Of a stretch of 58,692 nt of DNA, positions 1 to 8,972 are shown piece after piece. Position numbers and translations under genes: made by a program. Every line of letters begins with the position of its first letter. Position 1 is the first letter of the stretch. Origin of the DNA: an uncultured Francisellaceae bacterium (GTDB taxonomy: Bacteria; Pseudomonadota; Gammaproteobacteria; UBA6186; Azoamicaceae); NCBI GenBank assembly GCA_945956915.1, contig CAMFJH010000012.1, positions 1 to 58,692 on the forward strand, written 5' to 3'. A model generated the notes under the pieces. The model searched no databases. It worked only from the letters and a program-made list of their open reading frames with translations, and was not told the origin of the DNA.

Positions 1-166
1 CTTTGGTTTGTGCTTCCAACTCTTCTTGTGCTTTGGTTTGTGCTTCCAACTCTTCTCGTACTTTGGCTTGTGCTTCCAACTCTTCTTGTACTTTGGTTTG
101 TGCTTCCAACTCTTCTTGTGCTTTGGCTTGTGCTTCCAACTCTTCTTGTGCTTTGGCTTGTGCTTC
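1..166. repeat. 30-bp tandem repeat inside a coding region
   Basis: Five full 30-bp units (1-30, 31-60, 61-90, 91-120, 121-150) and a partial sixth (151-166) share the core TTGTGCTTCCAACTCTTCT. Units differ only at two or three positions (ctttggT/C and the last bases tgtg, cgta or tgta). They encode on the minus strand a ten-residue repeat, EAQ(A/T)K(A/V)(Q/R)EEL. The length being a multiple of three keeps the frame, so copy number can change without breaking the gene. The array continues past the left edge. Confidence 0.9.
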
Positions 167-268
167 GATGACTCTTGCAGCTTCCGCAGCTGCAGCTTCT
201 GCGGCTCTTGCAGCTGCTTCTGCTGCGGCTCTTGCAGCTTCTTGTTTTAAGGGTGTTCCTACTGGCAT
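1..268 (-). CDS. N-terminal part of a coiled-coil repeat protein (runs off left edge)
   Basis: Reading the minus strand from an ATG at 268 gives an open frame that continues to the window edge (89 codons, no stop). A Shine-Dalgarno GGAGAC lies at 276-281, seven bases upstream. The product begins MPVGTPLKQEAARAAAE, continues as an Ala/Glu/Arg-rich helix to about residue 34, then enters a ten-residue repeat of the type EAQAKAQEEL. The charge and Ala pattern predicts a long uninterrupted helix or coiled coil. I do not recognise the family; the missing C-terminal part lies outside the window. Long repeat coiled coils of this kind are common among structural and secreted proteins of intracellular bacteria, but no function can be assigned. 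The plus-strand frames over the same bases are Ser/Cys-rich shadows of the repeat. Confidence 0.75.
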   Translation of the reverse strand, partial: MPVGTPLKQEAARAAAEAAARAAEAAAAEAARVIEAQAKAQEELEAQAKAQEELEAQTKVQEELEAQAKVREELEAQTKAQEELEAQTK

Positions 269-360
269 AATTATAGTCTCCAATTGATGTGATTAATGTA
301 AGTGATTATCTATAATACTAGATAATCGAGCTTTAGTTTTTCATATTGCACCACTAAGCG

Positions 361-1356
361 TCAAGAGGTTTTTTGGTTATGCCGTATAGAAGACAAAAAA
401 GAAAGTCCAATAAATATCATTCCAATTAGACCTGTTAGCAATTCCGGGATTGGAATGCTCATGCTGATTAACATGAGAACTGCCAAAGCACCAATAGCAT
501 AATGTGCACCATGTTCCAGGTATAAATATTTTTCTAAGGAACGTTTATGCACCAAAAGAAGGGTTAAAGAACGTACAAAAAAAGTACCTATCGCCAGACC
601 TATCATAATTATTATCACATCTTTTGTGATAGCGAAGGCACCAATCACACCATCAAAAGAAAAAGAAGCATCTAAGACTTCTAAATAAATAAAATTCATA
701 AATCCTGCATGTCTTAGAGAATGTGAATTCAAGATAGCATTTTTTTCTAATAGCGCAGTAATGCTGTTGATAATTAAATAAACAATAATGCCTGCAATTC
801 CCGCGCTCAGTGCAGCTGTTTGATGCGAGTTTGGTAGCTGAAATGTAAGGCTCAATAATAACAGCAAGGCGATAATAATTTCCATGGCTTCTAATTTTCC
901 AATGCTATTTAATTTTTCTTCTATTTTACCAAGCCAATGAATTTTTCGCTTTTGATCAAAGATAAAAGATAAAAAAACAAGCATTAAAAATATGCCACCA
1001 AATGCAGAAATTGCAATATGTGCTTCATGCAAATGCTTTGAATACAGCTGCGGCTTACGGAAAGCTAAATTCAGAACCTCTATAATGCCTAATTTTGCAG
1101 TGACTGCAACAATTAGAATAGGGAATAGAAAACGTAAACCAAATACAGCAATCAATAACCCCCATGTTAAAAATCTTTTTTGCCACAAAGGATTCATTTT
1201 TGCCAATACACTGGCGTTTAAAATGGCATTGTCAAACGATAAACTGATTTCCATGATAATAAGCATCGATGCAATTAAAACAGCTTGCATCCCACCCCAT
1301 GCGTACGCTACGAACAAACCGAATACCGCAGATAGTATAGGCCATTTTTGACTCAT
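361..1356 (-). CDS. DUF475 (TerC-like) integral membrane protein
   Basis: The 331-residue product is almost entirely hydrophobic, with about eight or nine membrane spans. It carries the TerC/DUF475 signature EISLSFDNAILNASVL near residue 38 and a second matching half (LDASFSFDGVIGAFAIT) near residue 230, the usual internal duplication of this family with acidic residues in SFDNA/SFDG. TerC-like proteins are linked to metal handling at the membrane; DUF475 members have no settled function. The start has GGAG upstream. The gene begins only two bases after the stop of the M48 protease gene, so lemA, the protease and this gene form one transcription unit. The stress/envelope role is inferred from context. 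Confidence 0.85.
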   Translation of the reverse strand: MSQKWPILSAVFGLFVAYAWGGMQAVLIASMLIIMEISLSFDNAILNASVLAKMNPLWQKRFLTWGLLIAVFGLRFLFPILIVAVTAKLGIIEVLNLAFRKPQLYSKHLHEAHIAISAFGGIFLMLVFLSFIFDQKRKIHWLGKIEEKLNSIGKLEAMEIIIALLLLLSLTFQLPNSHQTAALSAGIAGIIVYLIINSITALLEKNAILNSHSLRHAGFMNFIYLEVLDASFSFDGVIGAFAITKDVIIIMIGLAIGTFFVRSLTLLLVHKRSLEKYLYLEHGAHYAIGALAVLMLISMSIPIPELLTGLIGMIFIGLSFLSSIRHNQKTS

Positions 1357-1358
1357 GT

Positions 1359-2513
1359 TTATTCTCCGTTTGCCTTTCTTTTTTCTACGCCTAAAGCTTC
1401 TAAGCGTTTAGCTAAAGTAGGGTGGGTGGAAAACAAATTATTTAAAGAAAAAATAGTGGCAATGCCAGCTTCGCCCGGATCATATAAATAAGAAGCTTGT
1501 CTTACTTCTTCATGGGGGGTATTGTTGTAAGCCTGTTTATAATTACTCACATTCGCTTTGTGATCTGCATCAATTTTTAATAAAGCACTTGCTAACGGTT
1601 TATTGCTGCGCATCAGCTCTACACATCCACTGTCAGCCATTAATTCTCGTGTGCGACTAAGGTACATCATTAATAAGAGGGTTAATACAGGCAAAGCAAA
1701 TCGCATAATGATAATAATTATTTTTAAACCATTGTCTTTTCCTTGGCTTCTGGAGTACATGATATTTCTAAACACTAAATCAATGGCAATTAACATTAAA
1801 TTGCTTAATATAGCAACAGTCATGGTAAGCCGAATGTCATTGTGACGTATATGTGATAATTCATGTGCCATCACAGCCTGTAATTCATCTCTATCTAATT
1901 TTTCCAGCAAACCTCGGGTGATGGCAACCAATGCATTCGATTCTCCTAAACCACTGGCAAAAGCATTCATGTAATCAGCTTCTATAATATAAATTTTTGG
2001 CATAAATTTAAGCCCAGCTGCAATTTTCATTTCTTCTACGATATTATACAGTTGTTTGTCAGCACCAGTTTCAGAATCGCTGACCTCTCTATAATTCGTG
2101 CCCATCATTGTGAGTTTTTTATGAAAAAAATGCGCGATTAATAAAGAAAAGAGCGCAATCGCAGTCATAATAAGTGTTGCAACGGGTAGGGTTTTAAAGC
2201 TAATAAGCTTTAAAAAAACTGTTTGAATCTGTTCCCAAGAGGCAGAAGGCGCATTAGCCGTGTTAGGCGTGTACGAATAAGAATAATGATTAGGAGAACC
2301 TGAATAAGTATAATATTGCTCATAAGTTTCTCTAGGAATATAGGATTGAACACCTGGAATAACACTGACATTCACATAAGTATCGATTAACAAGCCAATA
2401 CTCATGTAAATAAAAACAAATAGAAAAATAACAAATCGTGTGTTTCTTTGATTGCGTGCAATGACTCCCCGCCAATCCGTGGCAGTGACCTTATAGCCTT
2501 CAAAATTATTCAT
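1359..2513 (-). CDS. M48 family zinc metalloprotease (HtpX-like)
   Basis: The 384-residue protein has the gluzincin motif HELSH at residues 217-221, within AVMAHELSHIRHND, and a downstream acidic zinc ligand region (SRTRELMADSGCVELM). It has N-terminal spans near residues 26-45 and 110-130, and two more between the motif and the acidic region. This is the architecture of HtpX-type inner-membrane proteases that degrade damaged membrane proteins. It is longer than classical HtpX (about 290 residues) because of an inserted Tyr/Ser-rich periplasmic loop (residues 50-95). It follows lemA by nine bases, and LemA plus M48 protease is a widespread gene pair. I therefore avoid the symbol htpX. Initiation is poorly marked (AGGTT upstream). 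Confidence 0.88.
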   Translation of the reverse strand: MNNFEGYKVTATDWRGVIARNQRNTRFVIFLFVFIYMSIGLLIDTYVNVSVIPGVQSYIPRETYEQYYTYSGSPNHYSYSYTPNTANAPSASWEQIQTVFLKLISFKTLPVATLIMTAIALFSLLIAHFFHKKLTMMGTNYREVSDSETGADKQLYNIVEEMKIAAGLKFMPKIYIIEADYMNAFASGLGESNALVAITRGLLEKLDRDELQAVMAHELSHIRHNDIRLTMTVAILSNLMLIAIDLVFRNIMYSRSQGKDNGLKIIIIIMRFALPVLTLLLMMYLSRTRELMADSGCVELMRSNKPLASALLKIDADHKANVSNYKQAYNNTPHEEVRQASYLYDPGEAGIATIFSLNNLFSTHPTLAKRLEALGVEKRKANGE

Positions 2514-2522
2514 TATATGAAC

Positions 2523-3110
2523 CTATAGTTTGACAGTATATTCTTCCCTTGAAGCAACCGTTTCTTGAGGTAACTGCCAATAGATAAATTGTTCATCCAA
2601 TTGAGAACTAAAAGCCTTCACCACGATAGATTCTAAAAAGGATTTTTTGGTGGCATTATAGCGTTCAATGCTATCATTTAAAGCTTGTTTGGAAAAAGCC
2701 AATTTGTTTTCGGTGTTGACAATTTCTTCTTGTAGCTGCATGGCATTTTTATTAGCCTTTAAATCTGGATATTGTTCGAAAACAACATTTAGACCCGAAG
2801 CAATTTTTGAAATGCCATTTTCTGCCTCTATTTTTGTTTTCTCATCACCCACAGTAGCCGCTGCCACAGATTTATTACGCAATGCGACCACTTGCGATAA
2901 AGTTGATTTTTCATAGTCCATATAATTTTTGACAACATTAATTAAAGACTCGAAGACTTTGTAACGTCTATCTAATTGAATATCAATTTGTTTTTGATTA
3001 TTTTTAATGGCTTCTATCAGTCGAATCAATGTATTATAAATGGATATGCCCCATATAATAACGACAACTGCAAGAAGGGCCAATATAATGAGAACGGTGC
3101 TAACACTCAT
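2523..3110 (-). CDS. lemA: LemA family protein
   Basis: The 195-residue protein has one N-terminal membrane helix (residues 4-24, rich in Ile/Val/Leu) followed by long amphipathic helices. It contains the LemA hallmarks YNTLIRLIEAIKNNQKQID, LDRRYKVFESLINVVKNYMDYE and a C-terminal YNATKKSFLESIVVKAF. LemA proteins face the periplasm and are of uncertain function, often beside M48 proteases as here. A clear AGGAG lies before the ATG. It is the first gene of a minus-strand unit with the M48 protease and the DUF475 protein. The adjacent plus-strand diguanylate cyclase starts about 100 bases away, so the intervening stretch should hold divergent promoters. Confidence 0.92.
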   Translation of the reverse strand: MSVSTVLIILALLAVVVIIWGISIYNTLIRLIEAIKNNQKQIDIQLDRRYKVFESLINVVKNYMDYEKSTLSQVVALRNKSVAAATVGDEKTKIEAENGISKIASGLNVVFEQYPDLKANKNAMQLQEEIVNTENKLAFSKQALNDSIERYNATKKSFLESIVVKAFSSQLDEQFIYWQLPQETVASREEYTVKL

Positions 3111-3213
3111 GAAAGACTCCTTTTTAGATAACCCAAGCTATGGCTTTAATTATAATCGGTAATTCTACCTTTTTCTTGAAGGGAAATCAGTAAAACTCAA
3201 CTATAATCAGAGG

Positions 3214-4329
3214 ATGGAGAGCCTACTGAAATTAAGAAGATGGATGTCAAGCTTAAGGCAGGACAACCCTCAAACACTGCGTTTAAGACGTATGGGTTTA
3301 GCTTTATTAAGTGCCGTGGCTTTTAGCGGTATTTGTATTATATTTTATCACGAAAATCTTTTTAGAATATCTTTCACAGAATTCATGTACTTGCTGTTGG
3401 CTTTTTGGTTAATCAATATAGGGTTTGTGGCGGTTATATTAACAGGGTTAAATAAAAAATGTGCTGATCCCAGCCTAACTACGGCCCAAATGTTTTGGGC
3501 GATTTCTGCGACAATGGTCACGGTTTATTTAGCCATTGACAGAAGAACAATATTATTAATGATGACACTGCTGGCCATTATGTTTGGAGGTCTTCAGTAT
3601 TCTAAAACCAGAGTTTTTAACATGACCTTGTATAGCCTAGCACTGTACGGTCTTATTATTTACCTATTAAAAGACATCTCGGAACTTAATCTGAATATAC
3701 GTCAAGAAATGATTGTTTATTTTGTGTATGCTATGATCTTACTGGGTTATAATGTGCTAGCATTAGAAATGATCGTAACCCGACAATATTTAAAAGATAA
3801 ATCATTATATTTGCAATCTAATTTGCATAAAGTGGAAATTGAATCGATAACTGATTCTTTAACAGGCATTGGAAATAGACGTTTTTTACAAAAAATAATG
3901 AAAGTTCAAGTGTCTATGGCTGAAAGAAGTCAACAATACTTTTTTTCACTTTCAATGGTGGATATAGACTTTTTTAAACAAATTAATGATCAGTACGGAC
4001 ATCACATGGGCGATAAAGTTTTGCAAAAAATGTGTCATATTATTAATCACGCTTTGCGACAATCAGATACCTTTGGCCGTTACGGTGGCGAAGAATTTAT
4101 AATTGTTTCCCCCTTAACGGATGCTAGCAAAAGTGTAGAGTTTGCAGAACGTGTTCGAAAATTAGTAGAAGAAGAGACCTTCGATAGTTCAGTCGATTTA
4201 AAAGTAACAATTTCTATTGGTGTAACAGTTTATAAAGACGCAGAACCTTTAGAGAAAACATTAAAAAGAGTAGATGAAGCTTTATATCTTGCAAAAGAAA
4301 GAGGACGTAATCAAGTGGTTGTTTTGTAA
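3214..4329 (+). CDS. membrane-anchored GGDEF diguanylate cyclase
   Basis: The 371-residue protein has about six hydrophobic spans in residues 25-195, then a GGDEF domain from DSLTGIGNRRFL (about residue 213) to the end. The active-site motif is GGEEF at residues 291-295, a catalytically competent variant. An RxxD inhibitory site (RQSD, 282-285) sits exactly five residues upstream, predicting product feedback inhibition. It should make cyclic-di-GMP from two GTP at the inner membrane. The annotated ATG has little room for a ribosome site (AGAGG touches it); an in-frame ATG at 3244 is an alternative. It ends 17 bases before the TpsB gene, so it may be co-transcribed with the two-partner secretion pair. 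Confidence 0.9.
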   Translation: MESLLKLRRWMSSLRQDNPQTLRLRRMGLALLSAVAFSGICIIFYHENLFRISFTEFMYLLLAFWLINIGFVAVILTGLNKKCADPSLTTAQMFWAISATMVTVYLAIDRRTILLMMTLLAIMFGGLQYSKTRVFNMTLYSLALYGLIIYLLKDISELNLNIRQEMIVYFVYAMILLGYNVLALEMIVTRQYLKDKSLYLQSNLHKVEIESITDSLTGIGNRRFLQKIMKVQVSMAERSQQYFFSLSMVDIDFFKQINDQYGHHMGDKVLQKMCHIINHALRQSDTFGRYGGEEFIIVSPLTDASKSVEFAERVRKLVEEETFDSSVDLKVTISIGVTVYKDAEPLEKTLKRVDEALYLAKERGRNQVVVL

Positions 4330-4346
4330 AATAAAAGGTTTAAAAC

Positions 4347-6038
4347 ATGAAGAGAATGAACAAGGAAGTTTGGTATTGTTTTGGCATGCTGATCTTGAGT
4401 GTGTATTCAGGCCAACTATGGGCGGCACTTTCACCAGGTACTATCAATCCTGCGCGTTCAGCGGCAGCTGTTTCGGAAGAATTAAATCAACAACAAGAAG
4501 TAGGAGAAGGATTACAATCGAAAACAGCAGTCTCTTCGAAAATGGGTCAAAAATTGCCTCCTGAATTAGCCAAATTAAGTTTGGATCTACGGGGTATTCA
4601 AATTATTTATAATAATACATGTCCAATATTTTCAAAAGAAGAATTAATAGAGCCCTTTGTGAACAAAATAGGTACTCGACTGACATTGGGTGAAGTACAA
4701 GAGATGGCTAATCAAATGGCAACACATTATCAACAAGAAGGCTATGTATTAACTCGGGTTATTATCCCTCCACAAAAAATAGACAAAGGTGTAGTCACTT
4801 TACAAGTGATAGAAGGTTACATTGATAAAGTAGAAATAAAAGGCGATGTTTCAGCATGTTTAGAAGAGATGTTAAGAGACTATGGAGAACAAATACGGTG
4901 TTCTAAGCCTTTAAATATGAAAATGCTAGAACGTTATACTTTGTTGGCAAGTGATATTCATGGACTTAGTGTAAAAGCAGTATTAAAGCCTTCGGCAAAT
5001 GCATCGGGTGCTGCGGATTTAGTATTTGTGGTTGAGCAAAAGTACGGTAATGCCTTTGTAGCATTCAATAATTTTGGAACTCGATATTTAGGGCCTTTAC
5101 AATGGATGTCGGGTGTAGAATTGGATTCTGTTTTTAGGGCAGGGGATGTAACACAATTGCAAGTAGCAAGCACTGCCAATAAGGAAATGAATTTTGCTGA
5201 ATTACGTCATTCTGAATGGTTAAATTGTGATGGTTTGAAAGGCAGCATCATGGGACAATACTCCCATACACAGCCAGGTTCAATATTAAAGCCCTTTGGT
5301 ATTATAGGAAATTATGATCTGGCTAGCGCTGATTTAAGTTATCCCATTGTGCGTTCTAGAAAAGAAAATATGATAGTGAGTACGGGATTTTCTGTGTTGG
5401 ATAGCCAATCCAAATTATTCGGACAAGAACTGTATTTTGATCATATCAGGCCTATTTATTTAGGCTTTTTATATAATAATCAAGACAAATACAAAGGGGT
5501 TAATCAGGCAGAATTCGTTCTTAAGCAAGGATTACCCATTTTAAGTGCTTCAGGGCATACCAATATTTCCAGACCTAATGGTCATTCTGTTTTTACATTG
5601 ATAACCGGTACCCTGCAACGTACTCAAGCCTTGACAGAATGTATTAGCCTGTATGGATTGATTGAAGGACAATATACATTTAGAAAATTATTGGTGCCCA
5701 TGCAATTTGGATTTGGGGGCAGCATAATAGGGCGAGGATATGATCCTTCTGAGATTATTGGAAATCAGGGTTTGGCAGGCACGCTAGAAGCCCGCATGCA
5801 AATGCCTTATTTTTCACCTCAGGTACAACTGGAACCTTATGTGTTTTATGATGCGGGTAAGGTTTGGAATCCAGGATTTCACAGTTCTGCGACTTCTACG
5901 GGAATTGGGCTTAGGGCTAATCTCTTTAAAAACGCAGATTTATTATTTTATCTGGCTAAACCCCTAACACACGAGGTGCTTGCTTATAGAGATAAACGCT
6001 TACGTGCATTTTTTTCTGTAGTGCTAAGGGATAGTTAA
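4347..6038 (+). CDS. TpsB outer-membrane transporter (ShlB/FhaC/HecB family)
   Basis: The 563-residue protein begins with a signal peptide (hydrophobic core about residues 8-26, ending GQLWAA). A POTRA domain follows (about residues 85-165, with TRVIIPPQKIDKGVVTLQV and IEGYIDKVEIKG), then a second POTRA-like region, then a barrel of alternating beta strands to the C terminus. The barrel carries IGRGYDP near residue 462, matching the conserved VRGY-type motif of the L6 loop in FhaC/Omp85 proteins. Family members export a single large exoprotein, encoded next door in this case. The TpsA gene starts two bases after this stop. The length is normal for FhaC-type transporters (about 550-590). Confidence 0.93.
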   Translation: MKRMNKEVWYCFGMLILSVYSGQLWAALSPGTINPARSAAAVSEELNQQQEVGEGLQSKTAVSSKMGQKLPPELAKLSLDLRGIQIIYNNTCPIFSKEELIEPFVNKIGTRLTLGEVQEMANQMATHYQQEGYVLTRVIIPPQKIDKGVVTLQVIEGYIDKVEIKGDVSACLEEMLRDYGEQIRCSKPLNMKMLERYTLLASDIHGLSVKAVLKPSANASGAADLVFVVEQKYGNAFVAFNNFGTRYLGPLQWMSGVELDSVFRAGDVTQLQVASTANKEMNFAELRHSEWLNCDGLKGSIMGQYSHTQPGSILKPFGIIGNYDLASADLSYPIVRSRKENMIVSTGFSVLDSQSKLFGQELYFDHIRPIYLGFLYNNQDKYKGVNQAEFVLKQGLPILSASGHTNISRPNGHSVFTLITGTLQRTQALTECISLYGLIEGQYTFRKLLVPMQFGFGGSIIGRGYDPSEIIGNQGLAGTLEARMQMPYFSPQVQLEPYVFYDAGKVWNPGFHSSATSTGIGLRANLFKNADLLFYLAKPLTHEVLAYRDKRLRAFFSVVLRDS

Positions 6039-6040
6039 TC

Positions 6041-8776
6041 ATGAAAAATAAACATAATAATATATTGCTAAAGTTATCGATGCCACTTCTATTGGTAACT
6101 CAAAATTGCTTGGCATTAGAACCAAAACCAGAATATATAGAAGGTATTAGCTCGGTTAATACGCTGCCTGATAATCTGAACCATCAGGTGATTATTCAAG
6201 ATAAACACAAAGCGATTATTCATTGGCAAGATTTTAGTATTGGCTCTTTAGAAACCAGAGAATTTCAACAGCCTTCTAGTAACGCTATTGTTTTAAATCG
6301 TGTGCTGGGAAATACTGTATCGTCTATAGAAGGGGCATTAAAAGCCAATGGACAAGTCTGGATTATCAATCCTTCTGGTATTTTATTTGGCAAAAATGCA
6401 ACTGTCGATGTCGGAGGATTGCTTGCAACAACCTCTAATATCTCTGATGCAGATTTTTTGAATTCGAAACAAAAATATCATTTTCATGCTCTAAACTCTA
6501 AGAATGCAAAGATTTTGAATGAAGGACACATCAAAGTAAAAGATTCAGGATTGGCAGCATTAGTAGCCCCTACAGTTCAAAATTTGGGTGTTATTGAAGC
6601 GCATATGGGTAAGGTTATTTTAGGGGGAGGTACAGAATATACCGTAGATTTATACGGAGATAATTTAATTCACTTTTCAATGGGTAGTGGTGGAGAGCTT
6701 GTACAATCAGAGGGAGTATCTAACACGAAAAATGCTAAAATAATTACGAATGGTGGCACTGTATTATTAACAACTTCTGATGCTTTAAAGGTTGTTGAAC
6801 ATGTCATTAATATGGAAGGCTTTATTCAGGCTAATACAGTTGAATCTCATAAAGGTGCTATTATTTTATCAGCATCCAGACCTCAAAATCCCAAGCACAA
6901 AAAAAGCCTTATAAAAATCAATGGGGAAATACAGGCTACAGGTTTAAAACCGAACGAAAAAGGTGGAAAGATCACACTTTCAGCTCCCTATGTAGGGCTA
7001 TTTGAGAATGCGAATATAAATGCTTCGGGTGCTGTTGAGGGGGGAAATATTCATATTGGGGGAGAAAAGCAAGGCTTAGGAACATTAGCCCATGCTGATG
7101 CAGTATTTGTGTCTCCAAATGTAAAAATCAGTGCAGATGCTAAAACAATGGGTAAAGGCGGAGAAATCATCGTTTGGTCTGATAATTGTACACGATGTTA
7201 TGGCAATTTGAGTGCTACAGGCGGTGCCTTAGGAGGTGATGGTGGATTTATCGAGACCTCGGGTGGTTTTATAGATACACAGGGTATTGATATAAAACTG
7301 AATGCCCCTAAAGGTATGGCGGGTACTTATTTATGGGACCCTTATAATGTAGAGATTATCGCCGGATCAAGTTCGGGTGGTTCTTTTGATGGTGCTAATG
7401 TTTGGACACCCAGCGCATCGGGTTCAAGTGTAAGAAGTATTGATATTGTCGGTTTTTTGGTAACTGATAGTAATGTTACGATTACCACAACGAATGCTGC
7501 TGGATTTGAAGCAGGTAATATTACCGTCTCAGCCTCCATCCCTGGACCTGTATTTGCATTAAATTCTGCTGCATTTGCCCCGGCAATGACAAATACTTTG
7601 AGCATGAATGCAGAAGGCAGTATTTTCGTAAATGCTGATATCAGTAGCGTTGGCACAGGCAGTTATAATATTGGATTGTATGCGCCAACAGGGAATATAA
7701 CTTTGAATAATCCTATTGATTTAGCCGTTATTAGCCCAGAGACCGGGGGCAATGCTACTTTTAATACACATGATTTGAGTGGAGCTGGTGCAGTAAATTT
7801 AACCACACTGACATTAACTGCACAGAGTGCTAATTTTTTTGGTACGGTGGGAGGATTAACAGATGCCAGTAACATCAGCGGAATGACACAAAGCCTAGCA
7901 CTTTATGGCCCTAATTTTTCAGGCAGTTCTCGTTATTTTTTTAATGGTAATGAATTTTTTATCACTCAAATACCACCCCCGATACCCATACCAACACCAA
8001 TACCAACACCGGGTTTAAAGCCCATACTGGCTTTTACTGTTCCTGCAAATGCGATTATACCTGCTGAAGATTTATTTATTACAGAGGCACCACCTACAGT
8101 GGGTGATGAGGCCAATATCATTGAAATAGATTCTAGTCTGAGCTCACTTTCTGTTTCAGATATCAGCATTGAAACGAATACTAAAACCATAGCTAAAACA
8201 ACAAAAGCTAAAACAGAATCTAAAACTGCTAAAACGACAGCAACTAGCAACACGAATACAAATACCCCTACTGTACCGAGTGTTCAGCCTATCGCAGCAC
8301 CTGTCAATACGCCAATTGTGCCGCTCCCACTTACACCCCCGCTTCCAGCAACAGGTCCCATTCCGCCCGGTTACGATGTGCCTATTGGTGGGGTTTTAGA
8401 ACCCATCACGAATTTTAGCTCGGAATTACCAGTACCTAATATAGAAGATAGGGCAGGTATACCATTATCCATAGAAAATGGTATTTATGATGCAACTGCA
8501 GTAAAACCACCGGTTGTTGTATCAATAGATAATAGCGTAGGACCCAAAGGGGTAAATGGTACAGATGTGCCTGTGGGTACCGCAGGGATAGGCTCTGGCA
8601 TTCAAGAGTCTGTGCTTAAAACAACGCCTATTGAATTTAAGAAAGCTTCTGAAATAATCGGTGCGAGCAGTTTGGAAGAAGCTGTACCGAGGGTATCTTG
8701 TCCTGAAGCACCCAATTGTATTCCAGGAGTGGATAGCTTCAATAGCTATCACCCTAGTTTAGAAACGAAACCCTAA
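6041..8776 (+). CDS. TpsA-type exoprotein with filamentous hemagglutinin N-terminal domain
   Basis: The 911-residue protein has a signal peptide (hydrophobic stretch residues 10-26) and a TPS secretion domain over about residues 30-280. Typical elements are NQQP-like positions around WQDFSIGSLETREFQQP and INPSGILFGKNATVDVGGL, plus many Gly/Asn beta-helix turns. The middle is beta-helix-like, with FIETSGGFIDTQGIDI and GTYLWDPYNV. The C-terminal third is low complexity: a Pro/Ile/Thr stretch near 644-660, a Lys/Thr-rich stretch near 714-743, then Pro-rich sequence. The last 25 residues hold a lone Cys pair (C887 and C893). It is short for a hemagglutinin-like adhesin. The likely role is surface attachment after export by the adjacent TpsB; the ligand is unknown. 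Confidence 0.9.
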   Translation: MKNKHNNILLKLSMPLLLVTQNCLALEPKPEYIEGISSVNTLPDNLNHQVIIQDKHKAIIHWQDFSIGSLETREFQQPSSNAIVLNRVLGNTVSSIEGALKANGQVWIINPSGILFGKNATVDVGGLLATTSNISDADFLNSKQKYHFHALNSKNAKILNEGHIKVKDSGLAALVAPTVQNLGVIEAHMGKVILGGGTEYTVDLYGDNLIHFSMGSGGELVQSEGVSNTKNAKIITNGGTVLLTTSDALKVVEHVINMEGFIQANTVESHKGAIILSASRPQNPKHKKSLIKINGEIQATGLKPNEKGGKITLSAPYVGLFENANINASGAVEGGNIHIGGEKQGLGTLAHADAVFVSPNVKISADAKTMGKGGEIIVWSDNCTRCYGNLSATGGALGGDGGFIETSGGFIDTQGIDIKLNAPKGMAGTYLWDPYNVEIIAGSSSGGSFDGANVWTPSASGSSVRSIDIVGFLVTDSNVTITTTNAAGFEAGNITVSASIPGPVFALNSAAFAPAMTNTLSMNAEGSIFVNADISSVGTGSYNIGLYAPTGNITLNNPIDLAVISPETGGNATFNTHDLSGAGAVNLTTLTLTAQSANFFGTVGGLTDASNISGMTQSLALYGPNFSGSSRYFFNGNEFFITQIPPPIPIPTPIPTPGLKPILAFTVPANAIIPAEDLFITEAPPTVGDEANIIEIDSSLSSLSVSDISIETNTKTIAKTTKAKTESKTAKTTATSNTNTNTPTVPSVQPIAAPVNTPIVPLPLTPPLPATGPIPPGYDVPIGGVLEPITNFSSELPVPNIEDRAGIPLSIENGIYDATAVKPPVVVSIDNSVGPKGVNGTDVPVGTAGIGSGIQESVLKTTPIEFKKASEIIGASSLEEAVPRVSCPEAPNCIPGVDSFNSYHPSLETKP

Positions 8777-8972
8777 ACATTTTAAGAGTGTCGAATTAAA
8801 AGCTCACCTAAATTAACAATCTGAATGGCGTTTGGTTATAGGTTTGCGCAATAGCCTGACTCCTAAATAAATAGAATATTGGATTAAGGGTTTTATCTGA
8901 ATCTGGTTGAAATCTGTACTACAATAAAAAAAGTGCATTATCTTAAAATGGTTATATTATATAGAGTAAGCA

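Noticed and set aside
1..166. Tandem repeat considered as a CRISPR array
   Set aside because: Units abut with no unique spacers and lie inside a coding frame; no cas genes are present.
3..287. Plus-strand open frames over the left-edge repeat (Ser/Cys-rich and Phe/Leu/Cys-rich)
   Set aside because: They have improbable composition and no ribosome site. The minus strand has a proper start, ribosome site and coiled-coil composition.
7342..8253. Several minus-strand frames inside the TpsA gene
   Set aside because: Opposite-strand shadows of a Gly/Thr/Asn-rich coding sequence; the TpsA frame has clear domain motifs throughout.
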